A stretch of 64,000 bases of DNA from Brachypodium distachyon (GCF_000005505.3 NC_016133.3:38963237-39027236), one strand, 5' to 3'; positions 11,180 to 23,509 are shown, counted from the first letter of the stretch. The notes: generated from the sequence alone by a model not told the origin. Program-made: numbers and translations.

Positions 11180-13334
11180 TCAGTCAAGACGATGGAGGAG
11201 GTACTCAATCTCCACCTGTTTAGTCAACGGGATCACCCATTGGCCATACAGCTTGTAAACTACAGAAGGGGCAACTTTGAAGCTGGATTGACTGCTGTTC
11301 TTGCCACTGGTTTCAGTAGTTGGTCCGTCCAAAGTAACATCTTGGCCGAACACCTTGGCCTTCTTCTCAGCCCTCCTCTTCACCACATCCTCTTGGGCTT
11401 CAAATGTCAACAGTTTCGTCAAAGCATCCTTGTCCTGAAAAAATAGAAAAAATTCACTAAGCTTACACATTATTAGATGATGTACTAATTACTATTCACA
11501 GTTGTATTAGATGATCGTGGTAAACCGGTTTGACTATCCAGAATGAGATGATCAATAAAGCACCTTTGAACGAATTAAAGCTGTGTATGTCTGCTGTTCT
11601 CCTCTGAACTTCACTTCTGCGACGTACCTTCCATAATTGATCCTCCTCGAGAGCGCCTGCGAAAACGATTCGTCGTAAATTTGCAACCAAACCACGGTAT
11701 TTGATTTCAAACAGTACCCATTGTAACATTCTTTATCACCTGCAGACATGCAAGATCTGAGGCAGCAGTTGCAGCGTAGTCGCCATCATCGCCTTCCTTG
11801 GCCAGCAAACGGAGCAATTGATTGAAATATATGTTCCAGATGGCATCATTCACGTTAATCGATGCCGCCGCAGGGTGCAGATCCTGGAAACCAGAAGCAC
11901 GATCGATCATCCTCAAAGTTCAAAGTGGCATCGACTTGTTGAGCAATGGAGGAAACTTACGGTTGTGAAGTTGTATGGAGGTGCCAGTGTGAAGGGCGCT
12001 CCGGAAGGGAAGAAAGGGATCTCCTGCTGGCTTTCGTACCTTCCTGCCTGTGGAAAAACGTCAAATATCAGGTCAGGATTAGTGGCTAAAAATCAGTTTA
12101 ATTTCAGTTGATGTCTTTGGTAACAGTTCACGCGATGCCTGCTTAAGGAGAGTACTGGCAAGATGGTAACGTGCCTTAACTCACAGGTTAGAACTTGACG
12201 GGTGCTACTGCTACCTATATAGCTTTACCACATTGTGAACTGAATCCTATGCAAGAAACTTACATTACACTTTTTCTCTGCTTAACGTAAACTGCTTTGC
12301 TAATTCTCAGCTGCCAGGATTTTCTTAACGGTTTTGTTATTTCTTATGCAACTAAGAAGTAGTTATTTCTTAGTCGATGATAACAACATTTTGGTTCAAT
12401 CATTGAGATTCGTGTAAGATTAATGTAGGTCCGATCGATAAAAAATATTTTTATTGGATGACTACGATTATTGACTGAGAAATAACTAGTATTTCTTAGG
12501 CGACTGAGAAATAGACATTCCCTTTTCTTAAACCCCAATCGTCTAAGTTTGCACATTACTGAACTAAACTTGCAGTTTGAACAGACTGCACTTTTTGCAA
12601 GGCGTTACTTGAATGTTCTGTCAATACTCGGTACTCAATAGGTCATATGAAGTGAGGTGGAGACGAGGATGGCTGAACGTTGATTCAAATTTCAATATCA
12701 TTTTTGAACGTTTATTCAAAATCTTAGTTAGAAAAGCGTCTCAAGTTAAGAAAGCCAAGGGTGGCCTCGGAATTATAATTTTGACAATGGGGAAAATTGG
12801 CAGTTAGTTGTTAGTTGTAGCTTGTGGGTCAACACTTTCTCTGGATCCTGTAAACGTTCGACCAAGGTTTTCATACACGAAAGTCAAAACATCTTAACAA
12901 CCCCAATTGGCTTGCAAAAGAGCACACCATCCGGGAAAAAAAAGGTAGATTAACTGAACGATACTTCTACTTCAGAGTTCAGACCCGAAGAACACACGAG
13001 GAATGTAAATGCCATATGGAAGACGATCCGGCAGTACCTTTGCCTGGACCGCCTCGGACTCCCGGACGAAGATCTCGGCGAAGGAAACATTGCGGTGGCG
13101 GTCGGCGGTGCCGAAGCACGCGGCGGGGTCGTCGTAGTAGTAGGCCGGCGTGTTGAGCGGATGCTTGGCCCTCTCGATGAGGCTGAAGACGATGGTGTCC
13201 TCCTCCCTGGTCAGGAAGTCCCTCACGCTGTCAAGGCTAAGCCCCGCCGCGCACGCGAACGGGGAGCACAGGAGCAGCAGCATGGTCGTGCTGCAGAACA
13301 GGAGGAGATACGTGTAAACAGAGGGTGCAGCCAT
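11180..13334 (-). CDS. Chorismate mutase (AroQ, plant type) with N-terminal signal peptide
   Basis: Five minus-strand exons, 13038-13334, 11961-12047, 11740-11883, 11564-11656 and 11180-11434, all in phase 0, give 291 residues. The enzyme rearranges chorismate to prephenate, the first step towards Phe and Tyr. The core is plain: SLDSVRDFLTREEDTIVFSL near residue 33, VNDAIWNIYFNQLL, DLACLQALSRRINYGRYVAE, and the C-terminal QWVIPLTKQVEIEYLLHRLD. Residues 1-30 are unlike a plastid transit peptide: a long hydrophobic run (LLLFCSTTMLLLLC) ends in AFACAA-like small residues, a classical secretory signal. Known plant isoforms are plastid (CM1 type) or cytosolic (CM2 type), so a secreted form is notable. 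An in-frame Met at 13487 would add 51 residues but lies upstream of the likely TATA (13388-13395). Expression from this start is inferred. Confidence 0.95.
12336..12513. mobile_element. Palindromic MITE in chorismate mutase intron 1
   Basis: AGTTATTTCTTAGTC at 12361 pairs with GACTGAGAAATAACT at 12473, and the pairing continues outward (TATTTCTTATGCAACTAAGAA against TTCTTAGGCGACTGAGAAATA). The end is built from repeated TTTCTTAGTCG words. Related words recur in CCR intron 3 (about 33187-33340). Confidence 0.6.
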
Positions 13335-13387
13335 CGTTGTGTTAGGCCCGAAGAAGAAGTGCCACGGGATGGTTTGAAATTGCCGGG

Positions 13388-13395
13388 TATATTTA
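13388..13395 (-). promoter_or_regulatory. Possible TATA box of chorismate mutase
   Basis: Minus strand AATAAATATACC lies 54 bp upstream of the start codon. It would give a leader of only about 25 nt, so the assignment is tentative. Confidence 0.35.
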
Positions 13396-13489
13396 TTGTC
13401 GCTGAAAAAGAACGCTACCGGATGCTGATGGTCAGAGAAGCGAACGGAGTCAGAGCAGATTGATATAGGTGGGCGGCGAAAGATCACCA

Positions 13490-15943
13490 GCAGACGATTA
13501 ATTGGAGAGTGGAGTACTTACACAGTGCGGGTGGTTTTATACTAATTTATTCTCGCTTTCCTTAATTACGGTTGAATCGATGAAGGGTCTGTGTGCAAGT
13601 TGATGATGCATTAGATTCAGAGATGAGAAAGTCAGACGATATTGGGCACAAGGTCAAATAGGATGTGAACAGATGTGGAGTCTTCGTATGCGCGCATGCA
13701 GGAATGGATGATCTTGTGCTAGGTGGTTTTCTTGTGACCCTCGACCAGGCAATTAAAGTAGAGAAAAGTAGGAGCTTAGCTACTGCGGAGTACCTAATTA
13801 GATAAACTTAAACAAGTTCAAAAGGGAAGGAATGGCATGTGCCTCCGTACTTCATTGAAAATTGTTTCGATACTTCATCCACTATGATTGATTTCGCGTG
13901 TTTTTTTTCCTTTCAGTCTGATTTGCAGGCACGTCTCAGCCAATTTTTTTCCTAGTTACTCAGGCATGACAGATCACAGCCCAGAAGATACATGGCACGG
14001 TGGACAACAGACCCCCTAAATGGGCCTCAAGCCCTAACCCGGTAATGTGGCCCAATATGCAGATTCTTTTAGCGGCACCACCCATAGCCATCGCGAATAA
14101 AGGTCCTCTGTCTCAAGAGGGCGTTGCCGCGGAGCCAGAGAATTTTAGTCATCGTAGATTCAGTGTACCCGATCTTACGGATCTTGGGATCGTGTACTCG
14201 TAGATCCGTTTATACGTATGTGTTAAGTTTTTCTTAGCGTGTCATGGTGCTTTTGTTGGTTTTATTTTTTGTATCTTTGGGATCCTCTTATGGTGTTATG
14301 GTGAAGATCTTGCAGTTCGACGACCTGTACTTTTAGGAGATCATCCCCGGCCCAAGTACGTTCACCGCTCAGGGCTTCTCATCTTTTTGGATGAGCGACT
14401 CAAGGAGCTTTTCAAAACCTTTGAAGGTAGTTAAGATCGTGCAAGGATACGAGTGGCAATGTTACTATTCCAGTCTAATTGCAGTCTCCATGTTGAAGCA
14501 TCAGCAGCTTTTCATGGTGCAAAGAATGATACCACGGAGAAGATGAATTTTAAAGATTTCATTATAATTCTTAGTTATAAGAGTTATCTTATAATTTTTA
14601 AGGTCTATGATTCAAATCATTGTACCTTAATGATTTTCGAGTTTGAATAAAATTACAGATTACTCTCAAAAAAGAAAATAATCCCTAAAAAAACTCCTAA
14701 AAAAGTGCAGCTTCCTCTAAAAAAAGGCTGTAGCAACTAGCAACTGGCTGCAGCAAGCTTTTTTTTTTTTAGGGGAACATAATCCGTGTTGTGTTCCTCC
14801 CCGTGTTCCTCACAAGCCAACAGAGCAGGCGAACAGCCCATTGAACAGGGCTCTCGAGGCCTCATTGTGTTTGCTGGGTTTACGCACTACGCAGTCCACT
14901 AACCCGCAGTAGGGCGCTACGAGAACCTGCGATCTTTAGGACCATGTCCAGCAGGCCGCAGCCCATTATCCGGCCGAAACTCAGAATCTGGGTCGCCGCT
15001 TCACGTTGGGCCTTGAAAGAAAAAATTTGAGGCCCTGGCCGCCTGTGAAGTCTGAACTCCTTTTACAGGGCAGAAGAAGAGCAATTTTCTCTGCTCTTAG
15101 AATTAAAATTTCTGCCCCTGTTCTCTCTTTTTTACAGCAAAATTTACTCCTGTTGTGTAAAATCCACGAAGGTGTATTTCTTCAGTCTAAGCACAGAAAG
15201 AAAGAAGAAGAAGAAGAGAATGTTTATTGCAGCAAACTGCATCGCGGCGAAGGCGACGGCTACTACAACATGCAAACAGGCGATCTGCCCTTTGTAATCA
15301 GGAACTTATTTTACTTATCTCTTAGGGCGGTGGTTGCTGCCTGTTTATGTTGTCATCCAAATCCCTTTTTGGTAAAGCGAACAGGAAAGCACTCAAGCAG
15401 CCGTGCAAGGGCGTGGCCGAATCTGTACTGTGCAAAAGCGCAGTGGAACCGTATTTTATTATCGGCCATATCTGCAAGGAACTCGTCGAGTGCTTGCTCC
15501 TGTAGGAGATTTGGTTAATGGGCTGTCCTTGCCTTTCCTGACGGTGATAGCTTTGGTAGGTGATCACTGTTCACTCAGTGCACTGTCTGCACAGTGCACA
15601 TCGTGCACCTTGTGTGACTTTGTCCTTGCGGATGTTTACGGAAAAGTACTGAAGATTGTTGGGCCGCCCGATCTGCTTGCTGATCAGATCAGCTCGCTTC
15701 TTCTCGTCCACAGTGATCGAAGCTAGCACCAGCTCGTGTTGCAAAGTTTTGCAACGGGGGACTACGTGTCTTAGAGCGATTCGGGTACGGCCTAACGTGA
15801 AGAAACGGTCGGATATTATTCGTCGATTTCTAATTTTTTCTGAAAAGGGGAAGCAATCTCGTCCTCCAGCTTCTGCATCAATTGATAAGTCATTATCGAT
15901 TTCTAATTAACTTCTTTAGTGAATACTCCTTCGATATCTAATA
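13490..15943. other. Intergenic, no gene seen
   Basis: Between the chorismate mutase promoter side and the nested transposon block. Open frames near 15006-15518 and 15403-15726 have no recognisable domain and biased composition. No repeat boundaries were found. Confidence 0.4.
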
Positions 15944-16030
15944 CTCTCTCCGTCCCATATCAAGTGGCTTTCTATTACATGTATCTAGACGTTTTTTAAG
16001 CATAGTTACATACTTCCTCCGATCCTAAAC

Positions 16031-16139
16031 TGTCGGGGGATGATCCCGGGTAGGGTCAGGACGACACACATTGACCGAGATAACGAAGGCAAAGCCGGCA
16101 TCCTTAAGCCCAACCAATGCTAAGCCGGCACACCAAGTG
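16031..16139 (+). mobile_element. Truncated 5' LTR
   Basis: Only the first ~109 bp of the LTR remain, matching the start of the 3' LTR with about 15 bases missing (CACATGCATGTACGC in the 3' copy). After CAAGTG at 16139 the sequence jumps straight to pol. Confidence 0.88.
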
Positions 16140-18697
16140 AAGATTGCTGCCATAGAGAGAATGAAACTGTCGAAATGTCTCAAAAATGTGCAGAAATTCA
16201 CTGGGTGCCTAGCATCACTAAGTCGTTTCGTTAGTCGGCTGGGTGAAAAGGCAATGTCCTTATACCAGTTGATGAAGAAAAACCGACAAATTGGTGTGGA
16301 CGCAACAAGCAGAAATAGCCTTTCAAGAGCTAAAGAAGATGATTGCTACAACGCCGATATTAGCCTCGCCAATGGAGAAGGAGCCGATGTTGTTATACAT
16401 AGCAGCAACAAATCGAGTTGTTAGCGCCGTTATAGTGTGTGTAAAGAGATGAAAACGGCAAATCGGTGCAAAGGCCGGTATATTACTTGAGCGAGGTATT
16501 ATCGTCGTCCAAGCAAAATTATCCCCATTATCAGAAGATGGTGGACGGCGTTTATATGGTAGCAAAAAAGCAGAAGCATTATTTTGATGCCCATCCAATC
16601 CGGGTTGTATGTGAGGCGCCCATCTCGGAAATCATGAGCAATAAAGACGCAAGCGGCCGGATCGCAAAATGGGCTATTGAGTTAGCACCCTACACGCTGC
16701 AATACGACAGACGGGATGTCATAGAATCTCAGGCTCTTGCGGATTTCCTGGTAGACTGGGTCGAGATAGAATATGAGCCACCACCGTCTGAGACTAGCTA
16801 CTGGAAGATGCATTTTGACGGTTCCAAAATGAAAAGTGGGCATGGTGCCGGCATAGTCTTAACTTCGCCTAAACGCGACCAACTTAAATATGTGCTGCAA
16901 ATTCATTTTGCGGCATCCAACAACGTCGCCGAGTATGAGGCACTCGTGCACGGACTAAAGATGGCAAAAGAGATTGGAGTTCGTCGAATTTAATGCTTTG
17001 GTGACTTGGACTTGATAGTCCAGCAAGTTTCCGGCAATTGGGATGCATTGGATGCCAATATGGCACTATACCGGTCCCATGTTCAGAAAATCAGTGGTCA
17101 CTTCGAAGGGTGCGAATTCCACCATATAACGCGGGCGGAGAACGAGGCAGCCGACACATTGTCAAAACTCGGCTCAACGCGACAAGTTATCTCGGCTGGT
17201 GTGGCATTGGAGCATTTACGCAAACCATCTATCAAGCCATCACCAGAATCAGAGTCAATCTTTATCCCAGCAAACTCAGAAGCTGGCGTCACCCCAATGG
17301 ATATTGACAGTGGCAGCGGTTCCAGTAACCCGGGGACTGAGCGCCTTAACTCGGCAGAAGCATTGACGATTGAGCCAATGGAGATAGATGAACCAGACGA
17401 GGCGGTTTTTGCTACCCGTCCCGTGCCGGCTTGGGCACAACCGATAATGTCTTACCTCAAAGATGAGAATCTCCCGGAAGAGAAAGTGTCGGCAAGGCAA
17501 ATTCAGAGAAGGGCAAAGGCATACACCATCATCAATGGCGAACTATACAAGAGAAGTGTTACTAATGTCTTGCAGCGATGCGTCGAGCCGGCAGAGGGGC
17601 AAGAGATACTTCGAGATATTCATCAGGGAGAATGTGGTCACCATGCATCCTCAAGGACATTAGTAGGCAAGGCATTCCGGCACGGTTTCTACTGGCCGAG
17701 TGCGCTGCAGGAAGCAAAAGACATGGTCCAGAAATGCAATGGCTGCCAGAGATATGCGAGCAAGATTCACATGCCGGCATCCGAGCTCAAAACTATTCCA
17801 ATCACTTGGCCATTTGCTGTTTGGTGTTTGAACATGATGGGACCTTTCAAGCGAGCGCGAGGAGGCATGACGCATATCTTGGTCATGGTTGACAAGTTCA
17901 CCAAATGGATCGAAGTAAAGCCGATATGAAAGTGTGACGGCAAAACTGCAGTATCATTCTTGAAAGACATCATCTTGAGATATGGTTACCCGCACGGTAT
18001 CATCACGGATAATGGAACGAACTTCGTGGAAGGACCTTTCGCGAGATTTTGCGCGGAAAAGAAAATTCGGCTAGACATTGCCTCCGTGGCGCATCCTCAG
18101 TCCAACGGACAAGTTGAGAGAGCAAACGGCATGGTTCTAGCCGGCGTAAAACCTCGGTTGATTGAGCCACTGGAACGCACTCCAGGATGCTCGTTAGATG
18201 AACTCCTAGCTGTGCTATGAAGTCTCAGGACAACTCCAAATCGCTCTACCGGCTACACGCCATTTTTCCTCGTATACGGGGCGGAAGCGGTCTTACCAAC
18301 CGACATTGAACATGACTCTCCGCGAGTGACCATGTATACGGAGGCCGAGATAAAAGAGGCCCGAGAAAATGATGTCGACCTGCTAGAAGAAGCAAGGGAA
18401 TTGGCTCTATCTCGGTCGGCCATCTATCATAAACACCTAAAGCGTTATCACAGTCGGAGGGTAAACCCGCGGGTATTCCGGGAAGGAGACCTCGTGCTCC
18501 GACTTGTGCAGCGCACAGCCGGCATGCATAAACTGTCACCCCCATGGGAAGGACCCTTTATTATGAGCAAAACGCTACACAACGATTCCTACTATCTTAT
18601 AGATGCGCAGGATCCCAAAGCAAACAGGATGGACAGGTCAGGCGAGGAGACCAAGAGGCCATGGAATGTAGCTTTGCTTCGTCCGTTCTATACTTGA
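16140..18697 (+). pseudogene. Ty3/gypsy pol remnant: RT end, RNase H, aRNH, integrase
   Basis: Sense strand, C-terminal pol. The RT/connection end (YQLMKK near 16270) is in another frame from the rest, with frameshifts near 16280 and 16450. From 16466 one frame runs to 18697, broken by stops at 16991, 17927 and 18218. It holds the RNase H tail (QRPVYYLSEVLSSSKQNYPH), a second RNase H (MHFDGSKM, VAEYEALVHGL), the integrase zinc knuckle (GHHASS, CNGCQRY), and the integrase core (IITDNGTNF, HPQSNGQVERANG). The chain ends WNVALLRPFYT. Inactive. Confidence 0.92.
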
Positions 18698-19319
18698 GAG
18701 ATGAGTATTTGTATCGTTTTTTCCTTATGTTGAATGTTTCGAGACAATGCAATTACCCGCCGGGTTCTCAAAAAGAACTCGGGGACTTCCATGCTATTTA
18801 AGTGCTGTATTGCAATTACCATTTGGTATGTCAGCATGACTTAGTTGTGTAATCTTATGTCGGTTTAGTACTGTGTCGGTATTGAAAATCCCCTCTATGA
18901 CTTCGCTGTTGTCTGCAACCAGGCTTCATGCAAGTTAGAGATTGGGAACGAGATAACTAAACACATGAAAGATGATTGCGGAAACAGACAAAGAAGCGAG
19001 CCAAGATGCGCGTTGTTTCACTTAACTCGGCATTTCATTCCGGTTTTGGGTATTTCCAAGCGAGTTTGTCGAGTTTAACTTTTTTTGAAAGGGTTGTTCT
19101 ATGACTTCGCGATTCATATGTTGAACACCGACAAGGCAGACAAAAGAACCGAAGTCATAAAATTTCACCAACAGAAAAAATAGACTCGGGAACTCGGTAA
19201 TTAAAAACTTAAATAAATTAAAAGTATGGTGTCTCACAAACAAAAGTGTTTTAAACCGGTTACATATGCACCCGGCATCCCGGGGGTCTGACAATCTTAA
19301 TGTATTTTTTCCGACATAT
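18698..19319. other. Noncoding spacer inside the Ty3 element
   Basis: Lies between the pol stop and the end of the antisense gene, which converges on pol. It contains CCGGGTTCTCAAAAAGAACTCG near 18760 but no open frame of note. Confidence 0.6.
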
Positions 19320-22300
19320 CTACGAAGAGACAGAAGGATTGGCGGTGCCGGAACTCGGCGCATCCGTTGAAGTGGAAGCTGATTCGACGATAATCTCTTT
19401 GCCGACTGCCTCCTCGTCTTCTTCCTCGGCCATCTCTGCCTCTGCTTCGGATACCGGGCCCTCCACAAATTTATGCACATCGACATATTGGATGAAGGAG
19501 TAGGCCCGCTCCTGGAGCTTCGCGATCAGCTCAGGGTCCGAGAGATAAAGGGAGCCGACACGCATTGACTGCAGCACGTCGAGGTTGATGCCATCGTAGC
19601 AAGAAAGTACAAACGCCAAGGCCTCGTCGGCGCCGACACGAGCGGCCGACTCCCACCACTCATTAAGACGATCCTCCACCTCCAGAAGGCGCGTTGCCAA
19701 TTCTGGGATGCCGGTCGGAGCTTCTTCTCCCGACCACAAGGCTCGAAAAGCTCAGATGCCGGCATTGAGCATATTCACCCCGAACGACCTCAAAGGCTTA
19801 ACCCGGCTTGCAATGCTGACCAAGTAATCCACCAAGTCATATTCGAAGGGTACTGCCCCGGCTGGATCCCTCTTTTTACGGGCCTTGATCACGACAGCTT
19901 GGGCAGTCTCAACAGATTGTGGGAAAAATTCTGACAAAGGCAAAAGGATAGTAATGAGTCTCGGCACCCTATTGCTATTATTTGGACAAATGATCAGATG
20001 AAGAGATTTGCACCAGGGCAACTTACTAGTCAGCATTGTGTCGATCTTGATGAGTTCATGCCGGCACACCTTGAGCAGGCGGGTTTTCTCGGTCTTGTCT
20101 TCCTCGGTAGCAGTGGCGCTGGTCTCGACCTCGGTGACAAGATCCTTGCATTTCTGCACTTCGCCTTTCAGGCGGATCTTTTCGTCGGCTTGGGTAGAGA
20201 GCGCCGAGGTAAGTTGACCTACCTTGGTTTTGTGCGCCTCCGCCTGCGCTTCGAGCTGCGCCTTCAGCCGGGCCACTTCGTCCCGGTGCTGCTCTGCTAG
20301 CCGAGTCTTCTCATCTGTTTAGCAGACGTGTATTACAGAAGCTGGAGTTTAAAATGGATGAAACCTGGGATAAGGATAAGATGATACCTTGAACCTCAGC
20401 AACGCGCTTCAAGAGTTTCGACACTTGAGCGTTATCCCCGGCTGTGAACAAGAGCACGTGTCAGTTTTCACAGTGCATTAATACTCGGACGAAGTTTTTA
20501 TGACGGTAAAAATGTACTTACTCTGGCTCTGGCGATCGGCTACCAAAGCCTTGTGCTCCGCCGCCAGCTTCTTATATTTTGCTAGCAGCGCCTTGAAGGC
20601 GGCGGTGCGCTTATTCATGCAGGCCTGCAAAAACAGTGATCCACAGGTAAGTCTATTGCAGTGAGAGGTCAACAACGATTACCTTCAGGCCGACTGTTCT
20701 AAGTTCGGCCTGAATCTCAGGGAATAAGTGTTTGAAGTTTTTAAACTTCAGGCCGACTATTCTAAACCCAGCCTGAATCTCGGGGAATAAGTGTTTGAAG
20801 TTTTTAAGCTTCAGGCCGCCTATTCTAAACCCAGCCCGAATCTCGGGGAATAAGTGTTTGAAGTTTTTAAGCTTCAGGCCGACTATTCTAAACCTGGCCT
20901 GAATCTCGGGGAATGAGTGTTTGAAGTTTTCTGAGATAAGCTTCAGGCCGACTATTTCTTACTCGCCCTAAACCTCGGGGACTAGGAGTATGGGTACTAG
21001 AGTTAGGAGTACAAATCTTTAAAGGAATTTTTCATTCCTCTGCAGCTCGGCTAGACTCTAATAAGGCGACCCTTGTCTTGAACATTCGGGCCGCCACGGA
21101 CTCTGGAGTCGCCGCTGGCGCGGGTCTCACCAGAGGGCTCTGCCGCGCTGTCTGGAGGGTGCTGGAAGTCACTTCGTAACCGTCAACACTGTTCTAGTCC
21201 ATTACGAACTGGCCCAGTGACCCCCAGCTATGCCCGCTGGTCGTCCTGAGGGGAATTCCTTGGTTGCCCCGGGCAGGCTGTGAGCTGGAGGAACTCGGAG
21301 GCGCTTGTTCCGCCAGGATAGCGGAGCTCCTAGCTCTCTTAGCTTGTGCAGTCGCAAGTTGAGTAGCTTGCGGCTGCGGCGGTGATGATGGCGGTGTCGG
21401 AGTCGTCTGTGGTCCTTGGGGTTCTTGGGGCCCCGTTGTCGGTTGCTGCGGGGTCCCTGTGACAAGCGGCTCCGTTTGTGTCTCGGTTGCCGCCGAGGAA
21501 GGAGCAGCCTCGACTGCCAAAGTCCCGGCTGCGGACGTCCCGGCTTGGGCGACGATCGAAGCGTCGATGCTCGGGCCGACATCCCGGACGGGGGATGTTG
21601 AATCTGCAGCAGTCTCGGTCTCACCCGTGACCTGAGTTGCAGGCTCGGCACGGGGAGATGGAGCCGCCGGAATCTCAGACGCAATGCACGTCTGAGATTG
21701 TGTGGCTGTCAGAGCCTCCCTGCAGGAATGAAAGTTAGTTATTTTTATGAGAGTTAAGAAGAAAACTGATATGAAGGGTTGGGATGTTGTAAGCCTTACC
21801 CAACGACCATGGGTTTCGGCCTTGGTCCACGAGAGGCAACCTTCTTTCGCTTCGTGGTTCGCGGAAGATCCTTCTCGGCTCCGCGTTTTTCACGGGCCGG
21901 CGCAGAAGCCGCGGTTGGACCCGACGCCCCAGCAGCGGCGGGCTCATCCGAGTCGACTGTTTCCGGGTTAATGCAGACGTAAGCATCTTGATGATAAGTG
22001 TCATAGTAACTATGAGAAGATGTCGGGAGATGTTACCTTCGACGCGACGAGGGCCGGCATGAGCGATCGGCATGTGATCCTCTGAGTCTGGATCTTCATG
22101 ATCGATCGTCCGGCGTTAGCTCCCGAAGCGCTTGTCAGGGGAATTCCCGTCCTCCTTGTGCTGAAGGGTGAACCTCTGCACAAAAGAATTAAGTTGCACC
22201 GAGATGAGTCTTTGTCAAGGGATAGCCGACATAACCGTATGTCGGATGAGAACAGAAAATACATATAAACAAAAACTTACCGGGGGCGGACGGTGCTTCC

Positions 22301-23234
22301 GGCTGTATGCCGGCATACCCCAGTCCCAGCGCTTCGGCATACTGGTCTTCGCAATTGCCTTAACCCGGCGCCGGACTTCAACCTGGTCAAGCCGGACGGT
22401 TGACACCTGGTTCGGGTCGAACTGACCACCGTAGAAGCACATCTTGTGTGTCTGGCGTTGGAGCGGGCACAGCCTCCGGTACACGAAGGTGGCCAGCAAG
22501 TCATATCGACCGTCATCCCTTCTGCCTTGAGCTCAAGGAGGCCGGCGTGAATCTCGTTGATCTCAGGAAGCGTGTCCTTCGGGTCATACTTCCAATTCTT
22601 CTTCTGCCCCGGACGGCCGACTACGAATCCCGGCAACTTGATCTTGTCGGTGTCAGAGGAGTTCTTGACATAGAAAAAAGTCTTGAGCCATTTTTTTACA
22701 GGACTCAAGACCTTGGATCCTAGGGAAGGCCGAACCCCGACGGGGTATGACGGTGGCGGCGGCGCACTGGGTCATAGGCTTGGCGGCGCCGGGATTGTCC
22801 TTGTCGGGAAGAACTTGGGGCCGAAACATGAAGTATTTGGCCCACAAGTCGGTGGAAGGCCAGAGGCCGAGATAGGCCTCACAGCAAGTAACAAACGCCG
22901 AGAGAGTGAGGATGGCGTTTGCCGGAAGGTGGTGCGATTGGAGGCCAAAGAAGTCTAGAAATTTCCTAGTGAAATCGTTGGCCGGGAGAGCAAAACCTCA
23001 TTCAAAGTGAGCGAGGAAAACAACGTGCTCACCAGATTCGGGTGCCGGCACTATCTCGTCGCCGGGGATCCGACACTCCACATCTTCTGGAACACGGCGG
23101 GACCGCCGGAGCCACTCAATGTCCGCCGGGGAGACGTTAGAGCCCTCCCAGCCAGCTCGCTCTGAGCCCATCTCCTCCTCAGGGTGTTGGGTAGCAGGGT
23201 CGACAGCGGCGGCGTCGCGGGAGGAAGAAGCCAT
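19320..23234 (-). pseudogene. Antisense multi-exon gene of the Ty3 element (putative gypsy-type domain + coiled coil)
   Basis: Antisense to pol. From the ATG at 23234 (MASSSRDAAAVDPATQHPEE) the first exon encodes the putative gypsy-type transposon domain common in grass proteomes: EWLRRSRRVPEDVECRIPGD, FVTCCEAYLGLWPSTDLWAK, YFMFRPQVLPDKDN. A frameshift lies near 22500; the exon ends at a GT donor at 22280. Later exons (about 22037-22175, 21800-21960, 21050-21720) encode acidic and Pro/Gln/Ser-rich sequence, then coiled-coil segments (20517-20635, about 20050-20315) and an acidic end at 19320. Stops occur near 22110, 21193 and 19753. The protein function is unknown; structural or regulatory roles have been guessed for such antisense ORFs. 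Confidence 0.8.
20684..20985. repeat. 63-bp minisatellite within an intron of the antisense gene
   Basis: Units begin with TTCAGGCCGACT at 20684, 20747, 20810, 20873 and 20942. The first three steps are exactly 63 bp; the last is 69 bp because of a small CTGAGA-containing insertion. The final copy is partial. Units also contain GAATCTCGGGGAATAAGTG. Confidence 0.92.
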
Positions 23235-23501
23235 AGATTGGAAAACTAGATCTAGGGTTTGCTTCTCCGGTGAGAAGGTGCTGGTGCAAGGCTCGAGCGA
23301 GCAAGAAAAGCGGCGGCGGAGAGCTAAGCGAGCGTGCGCACGAGGATGCGGCGGCAAGCTCGGTTGTTGGGAGTCAGGAAATGCGGCGGCGGAAGAGCTC
23401 GGAGTTCACGGTAATGGCGAAGTGCGCGAGGTGCAGAGGAGCAGAGGAGAGCGAGAAGAATGGGGGAGTGCGAAGGGTTTTCACCCTCGCCCCCTCCCCC
23501 T

Positions 23502-23509
23502 ATTTATAC
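23502..23509 (-). promoter_or_regulatory. TATA box for the antisense gene
   Basis: Minus strand AGTATAAATAGGGGGAGGGG is a strong plant TATA context, 268 bp upstream of the antisense ATG at 23234. It lies outside the LTR, so the antisense gene probably had its own promoter. Confidence 0.7.

Noticed and set aside
15006..15726. Coding frames near 15 kb
   Set aside because: No domain, overlapping frames, no splice structure.
20684..20985. CRISPR-like regular repeat
   Set aside because: Units are contiguous with no unique spacers and the DNA is plant nuclear; it is a minisatellite.
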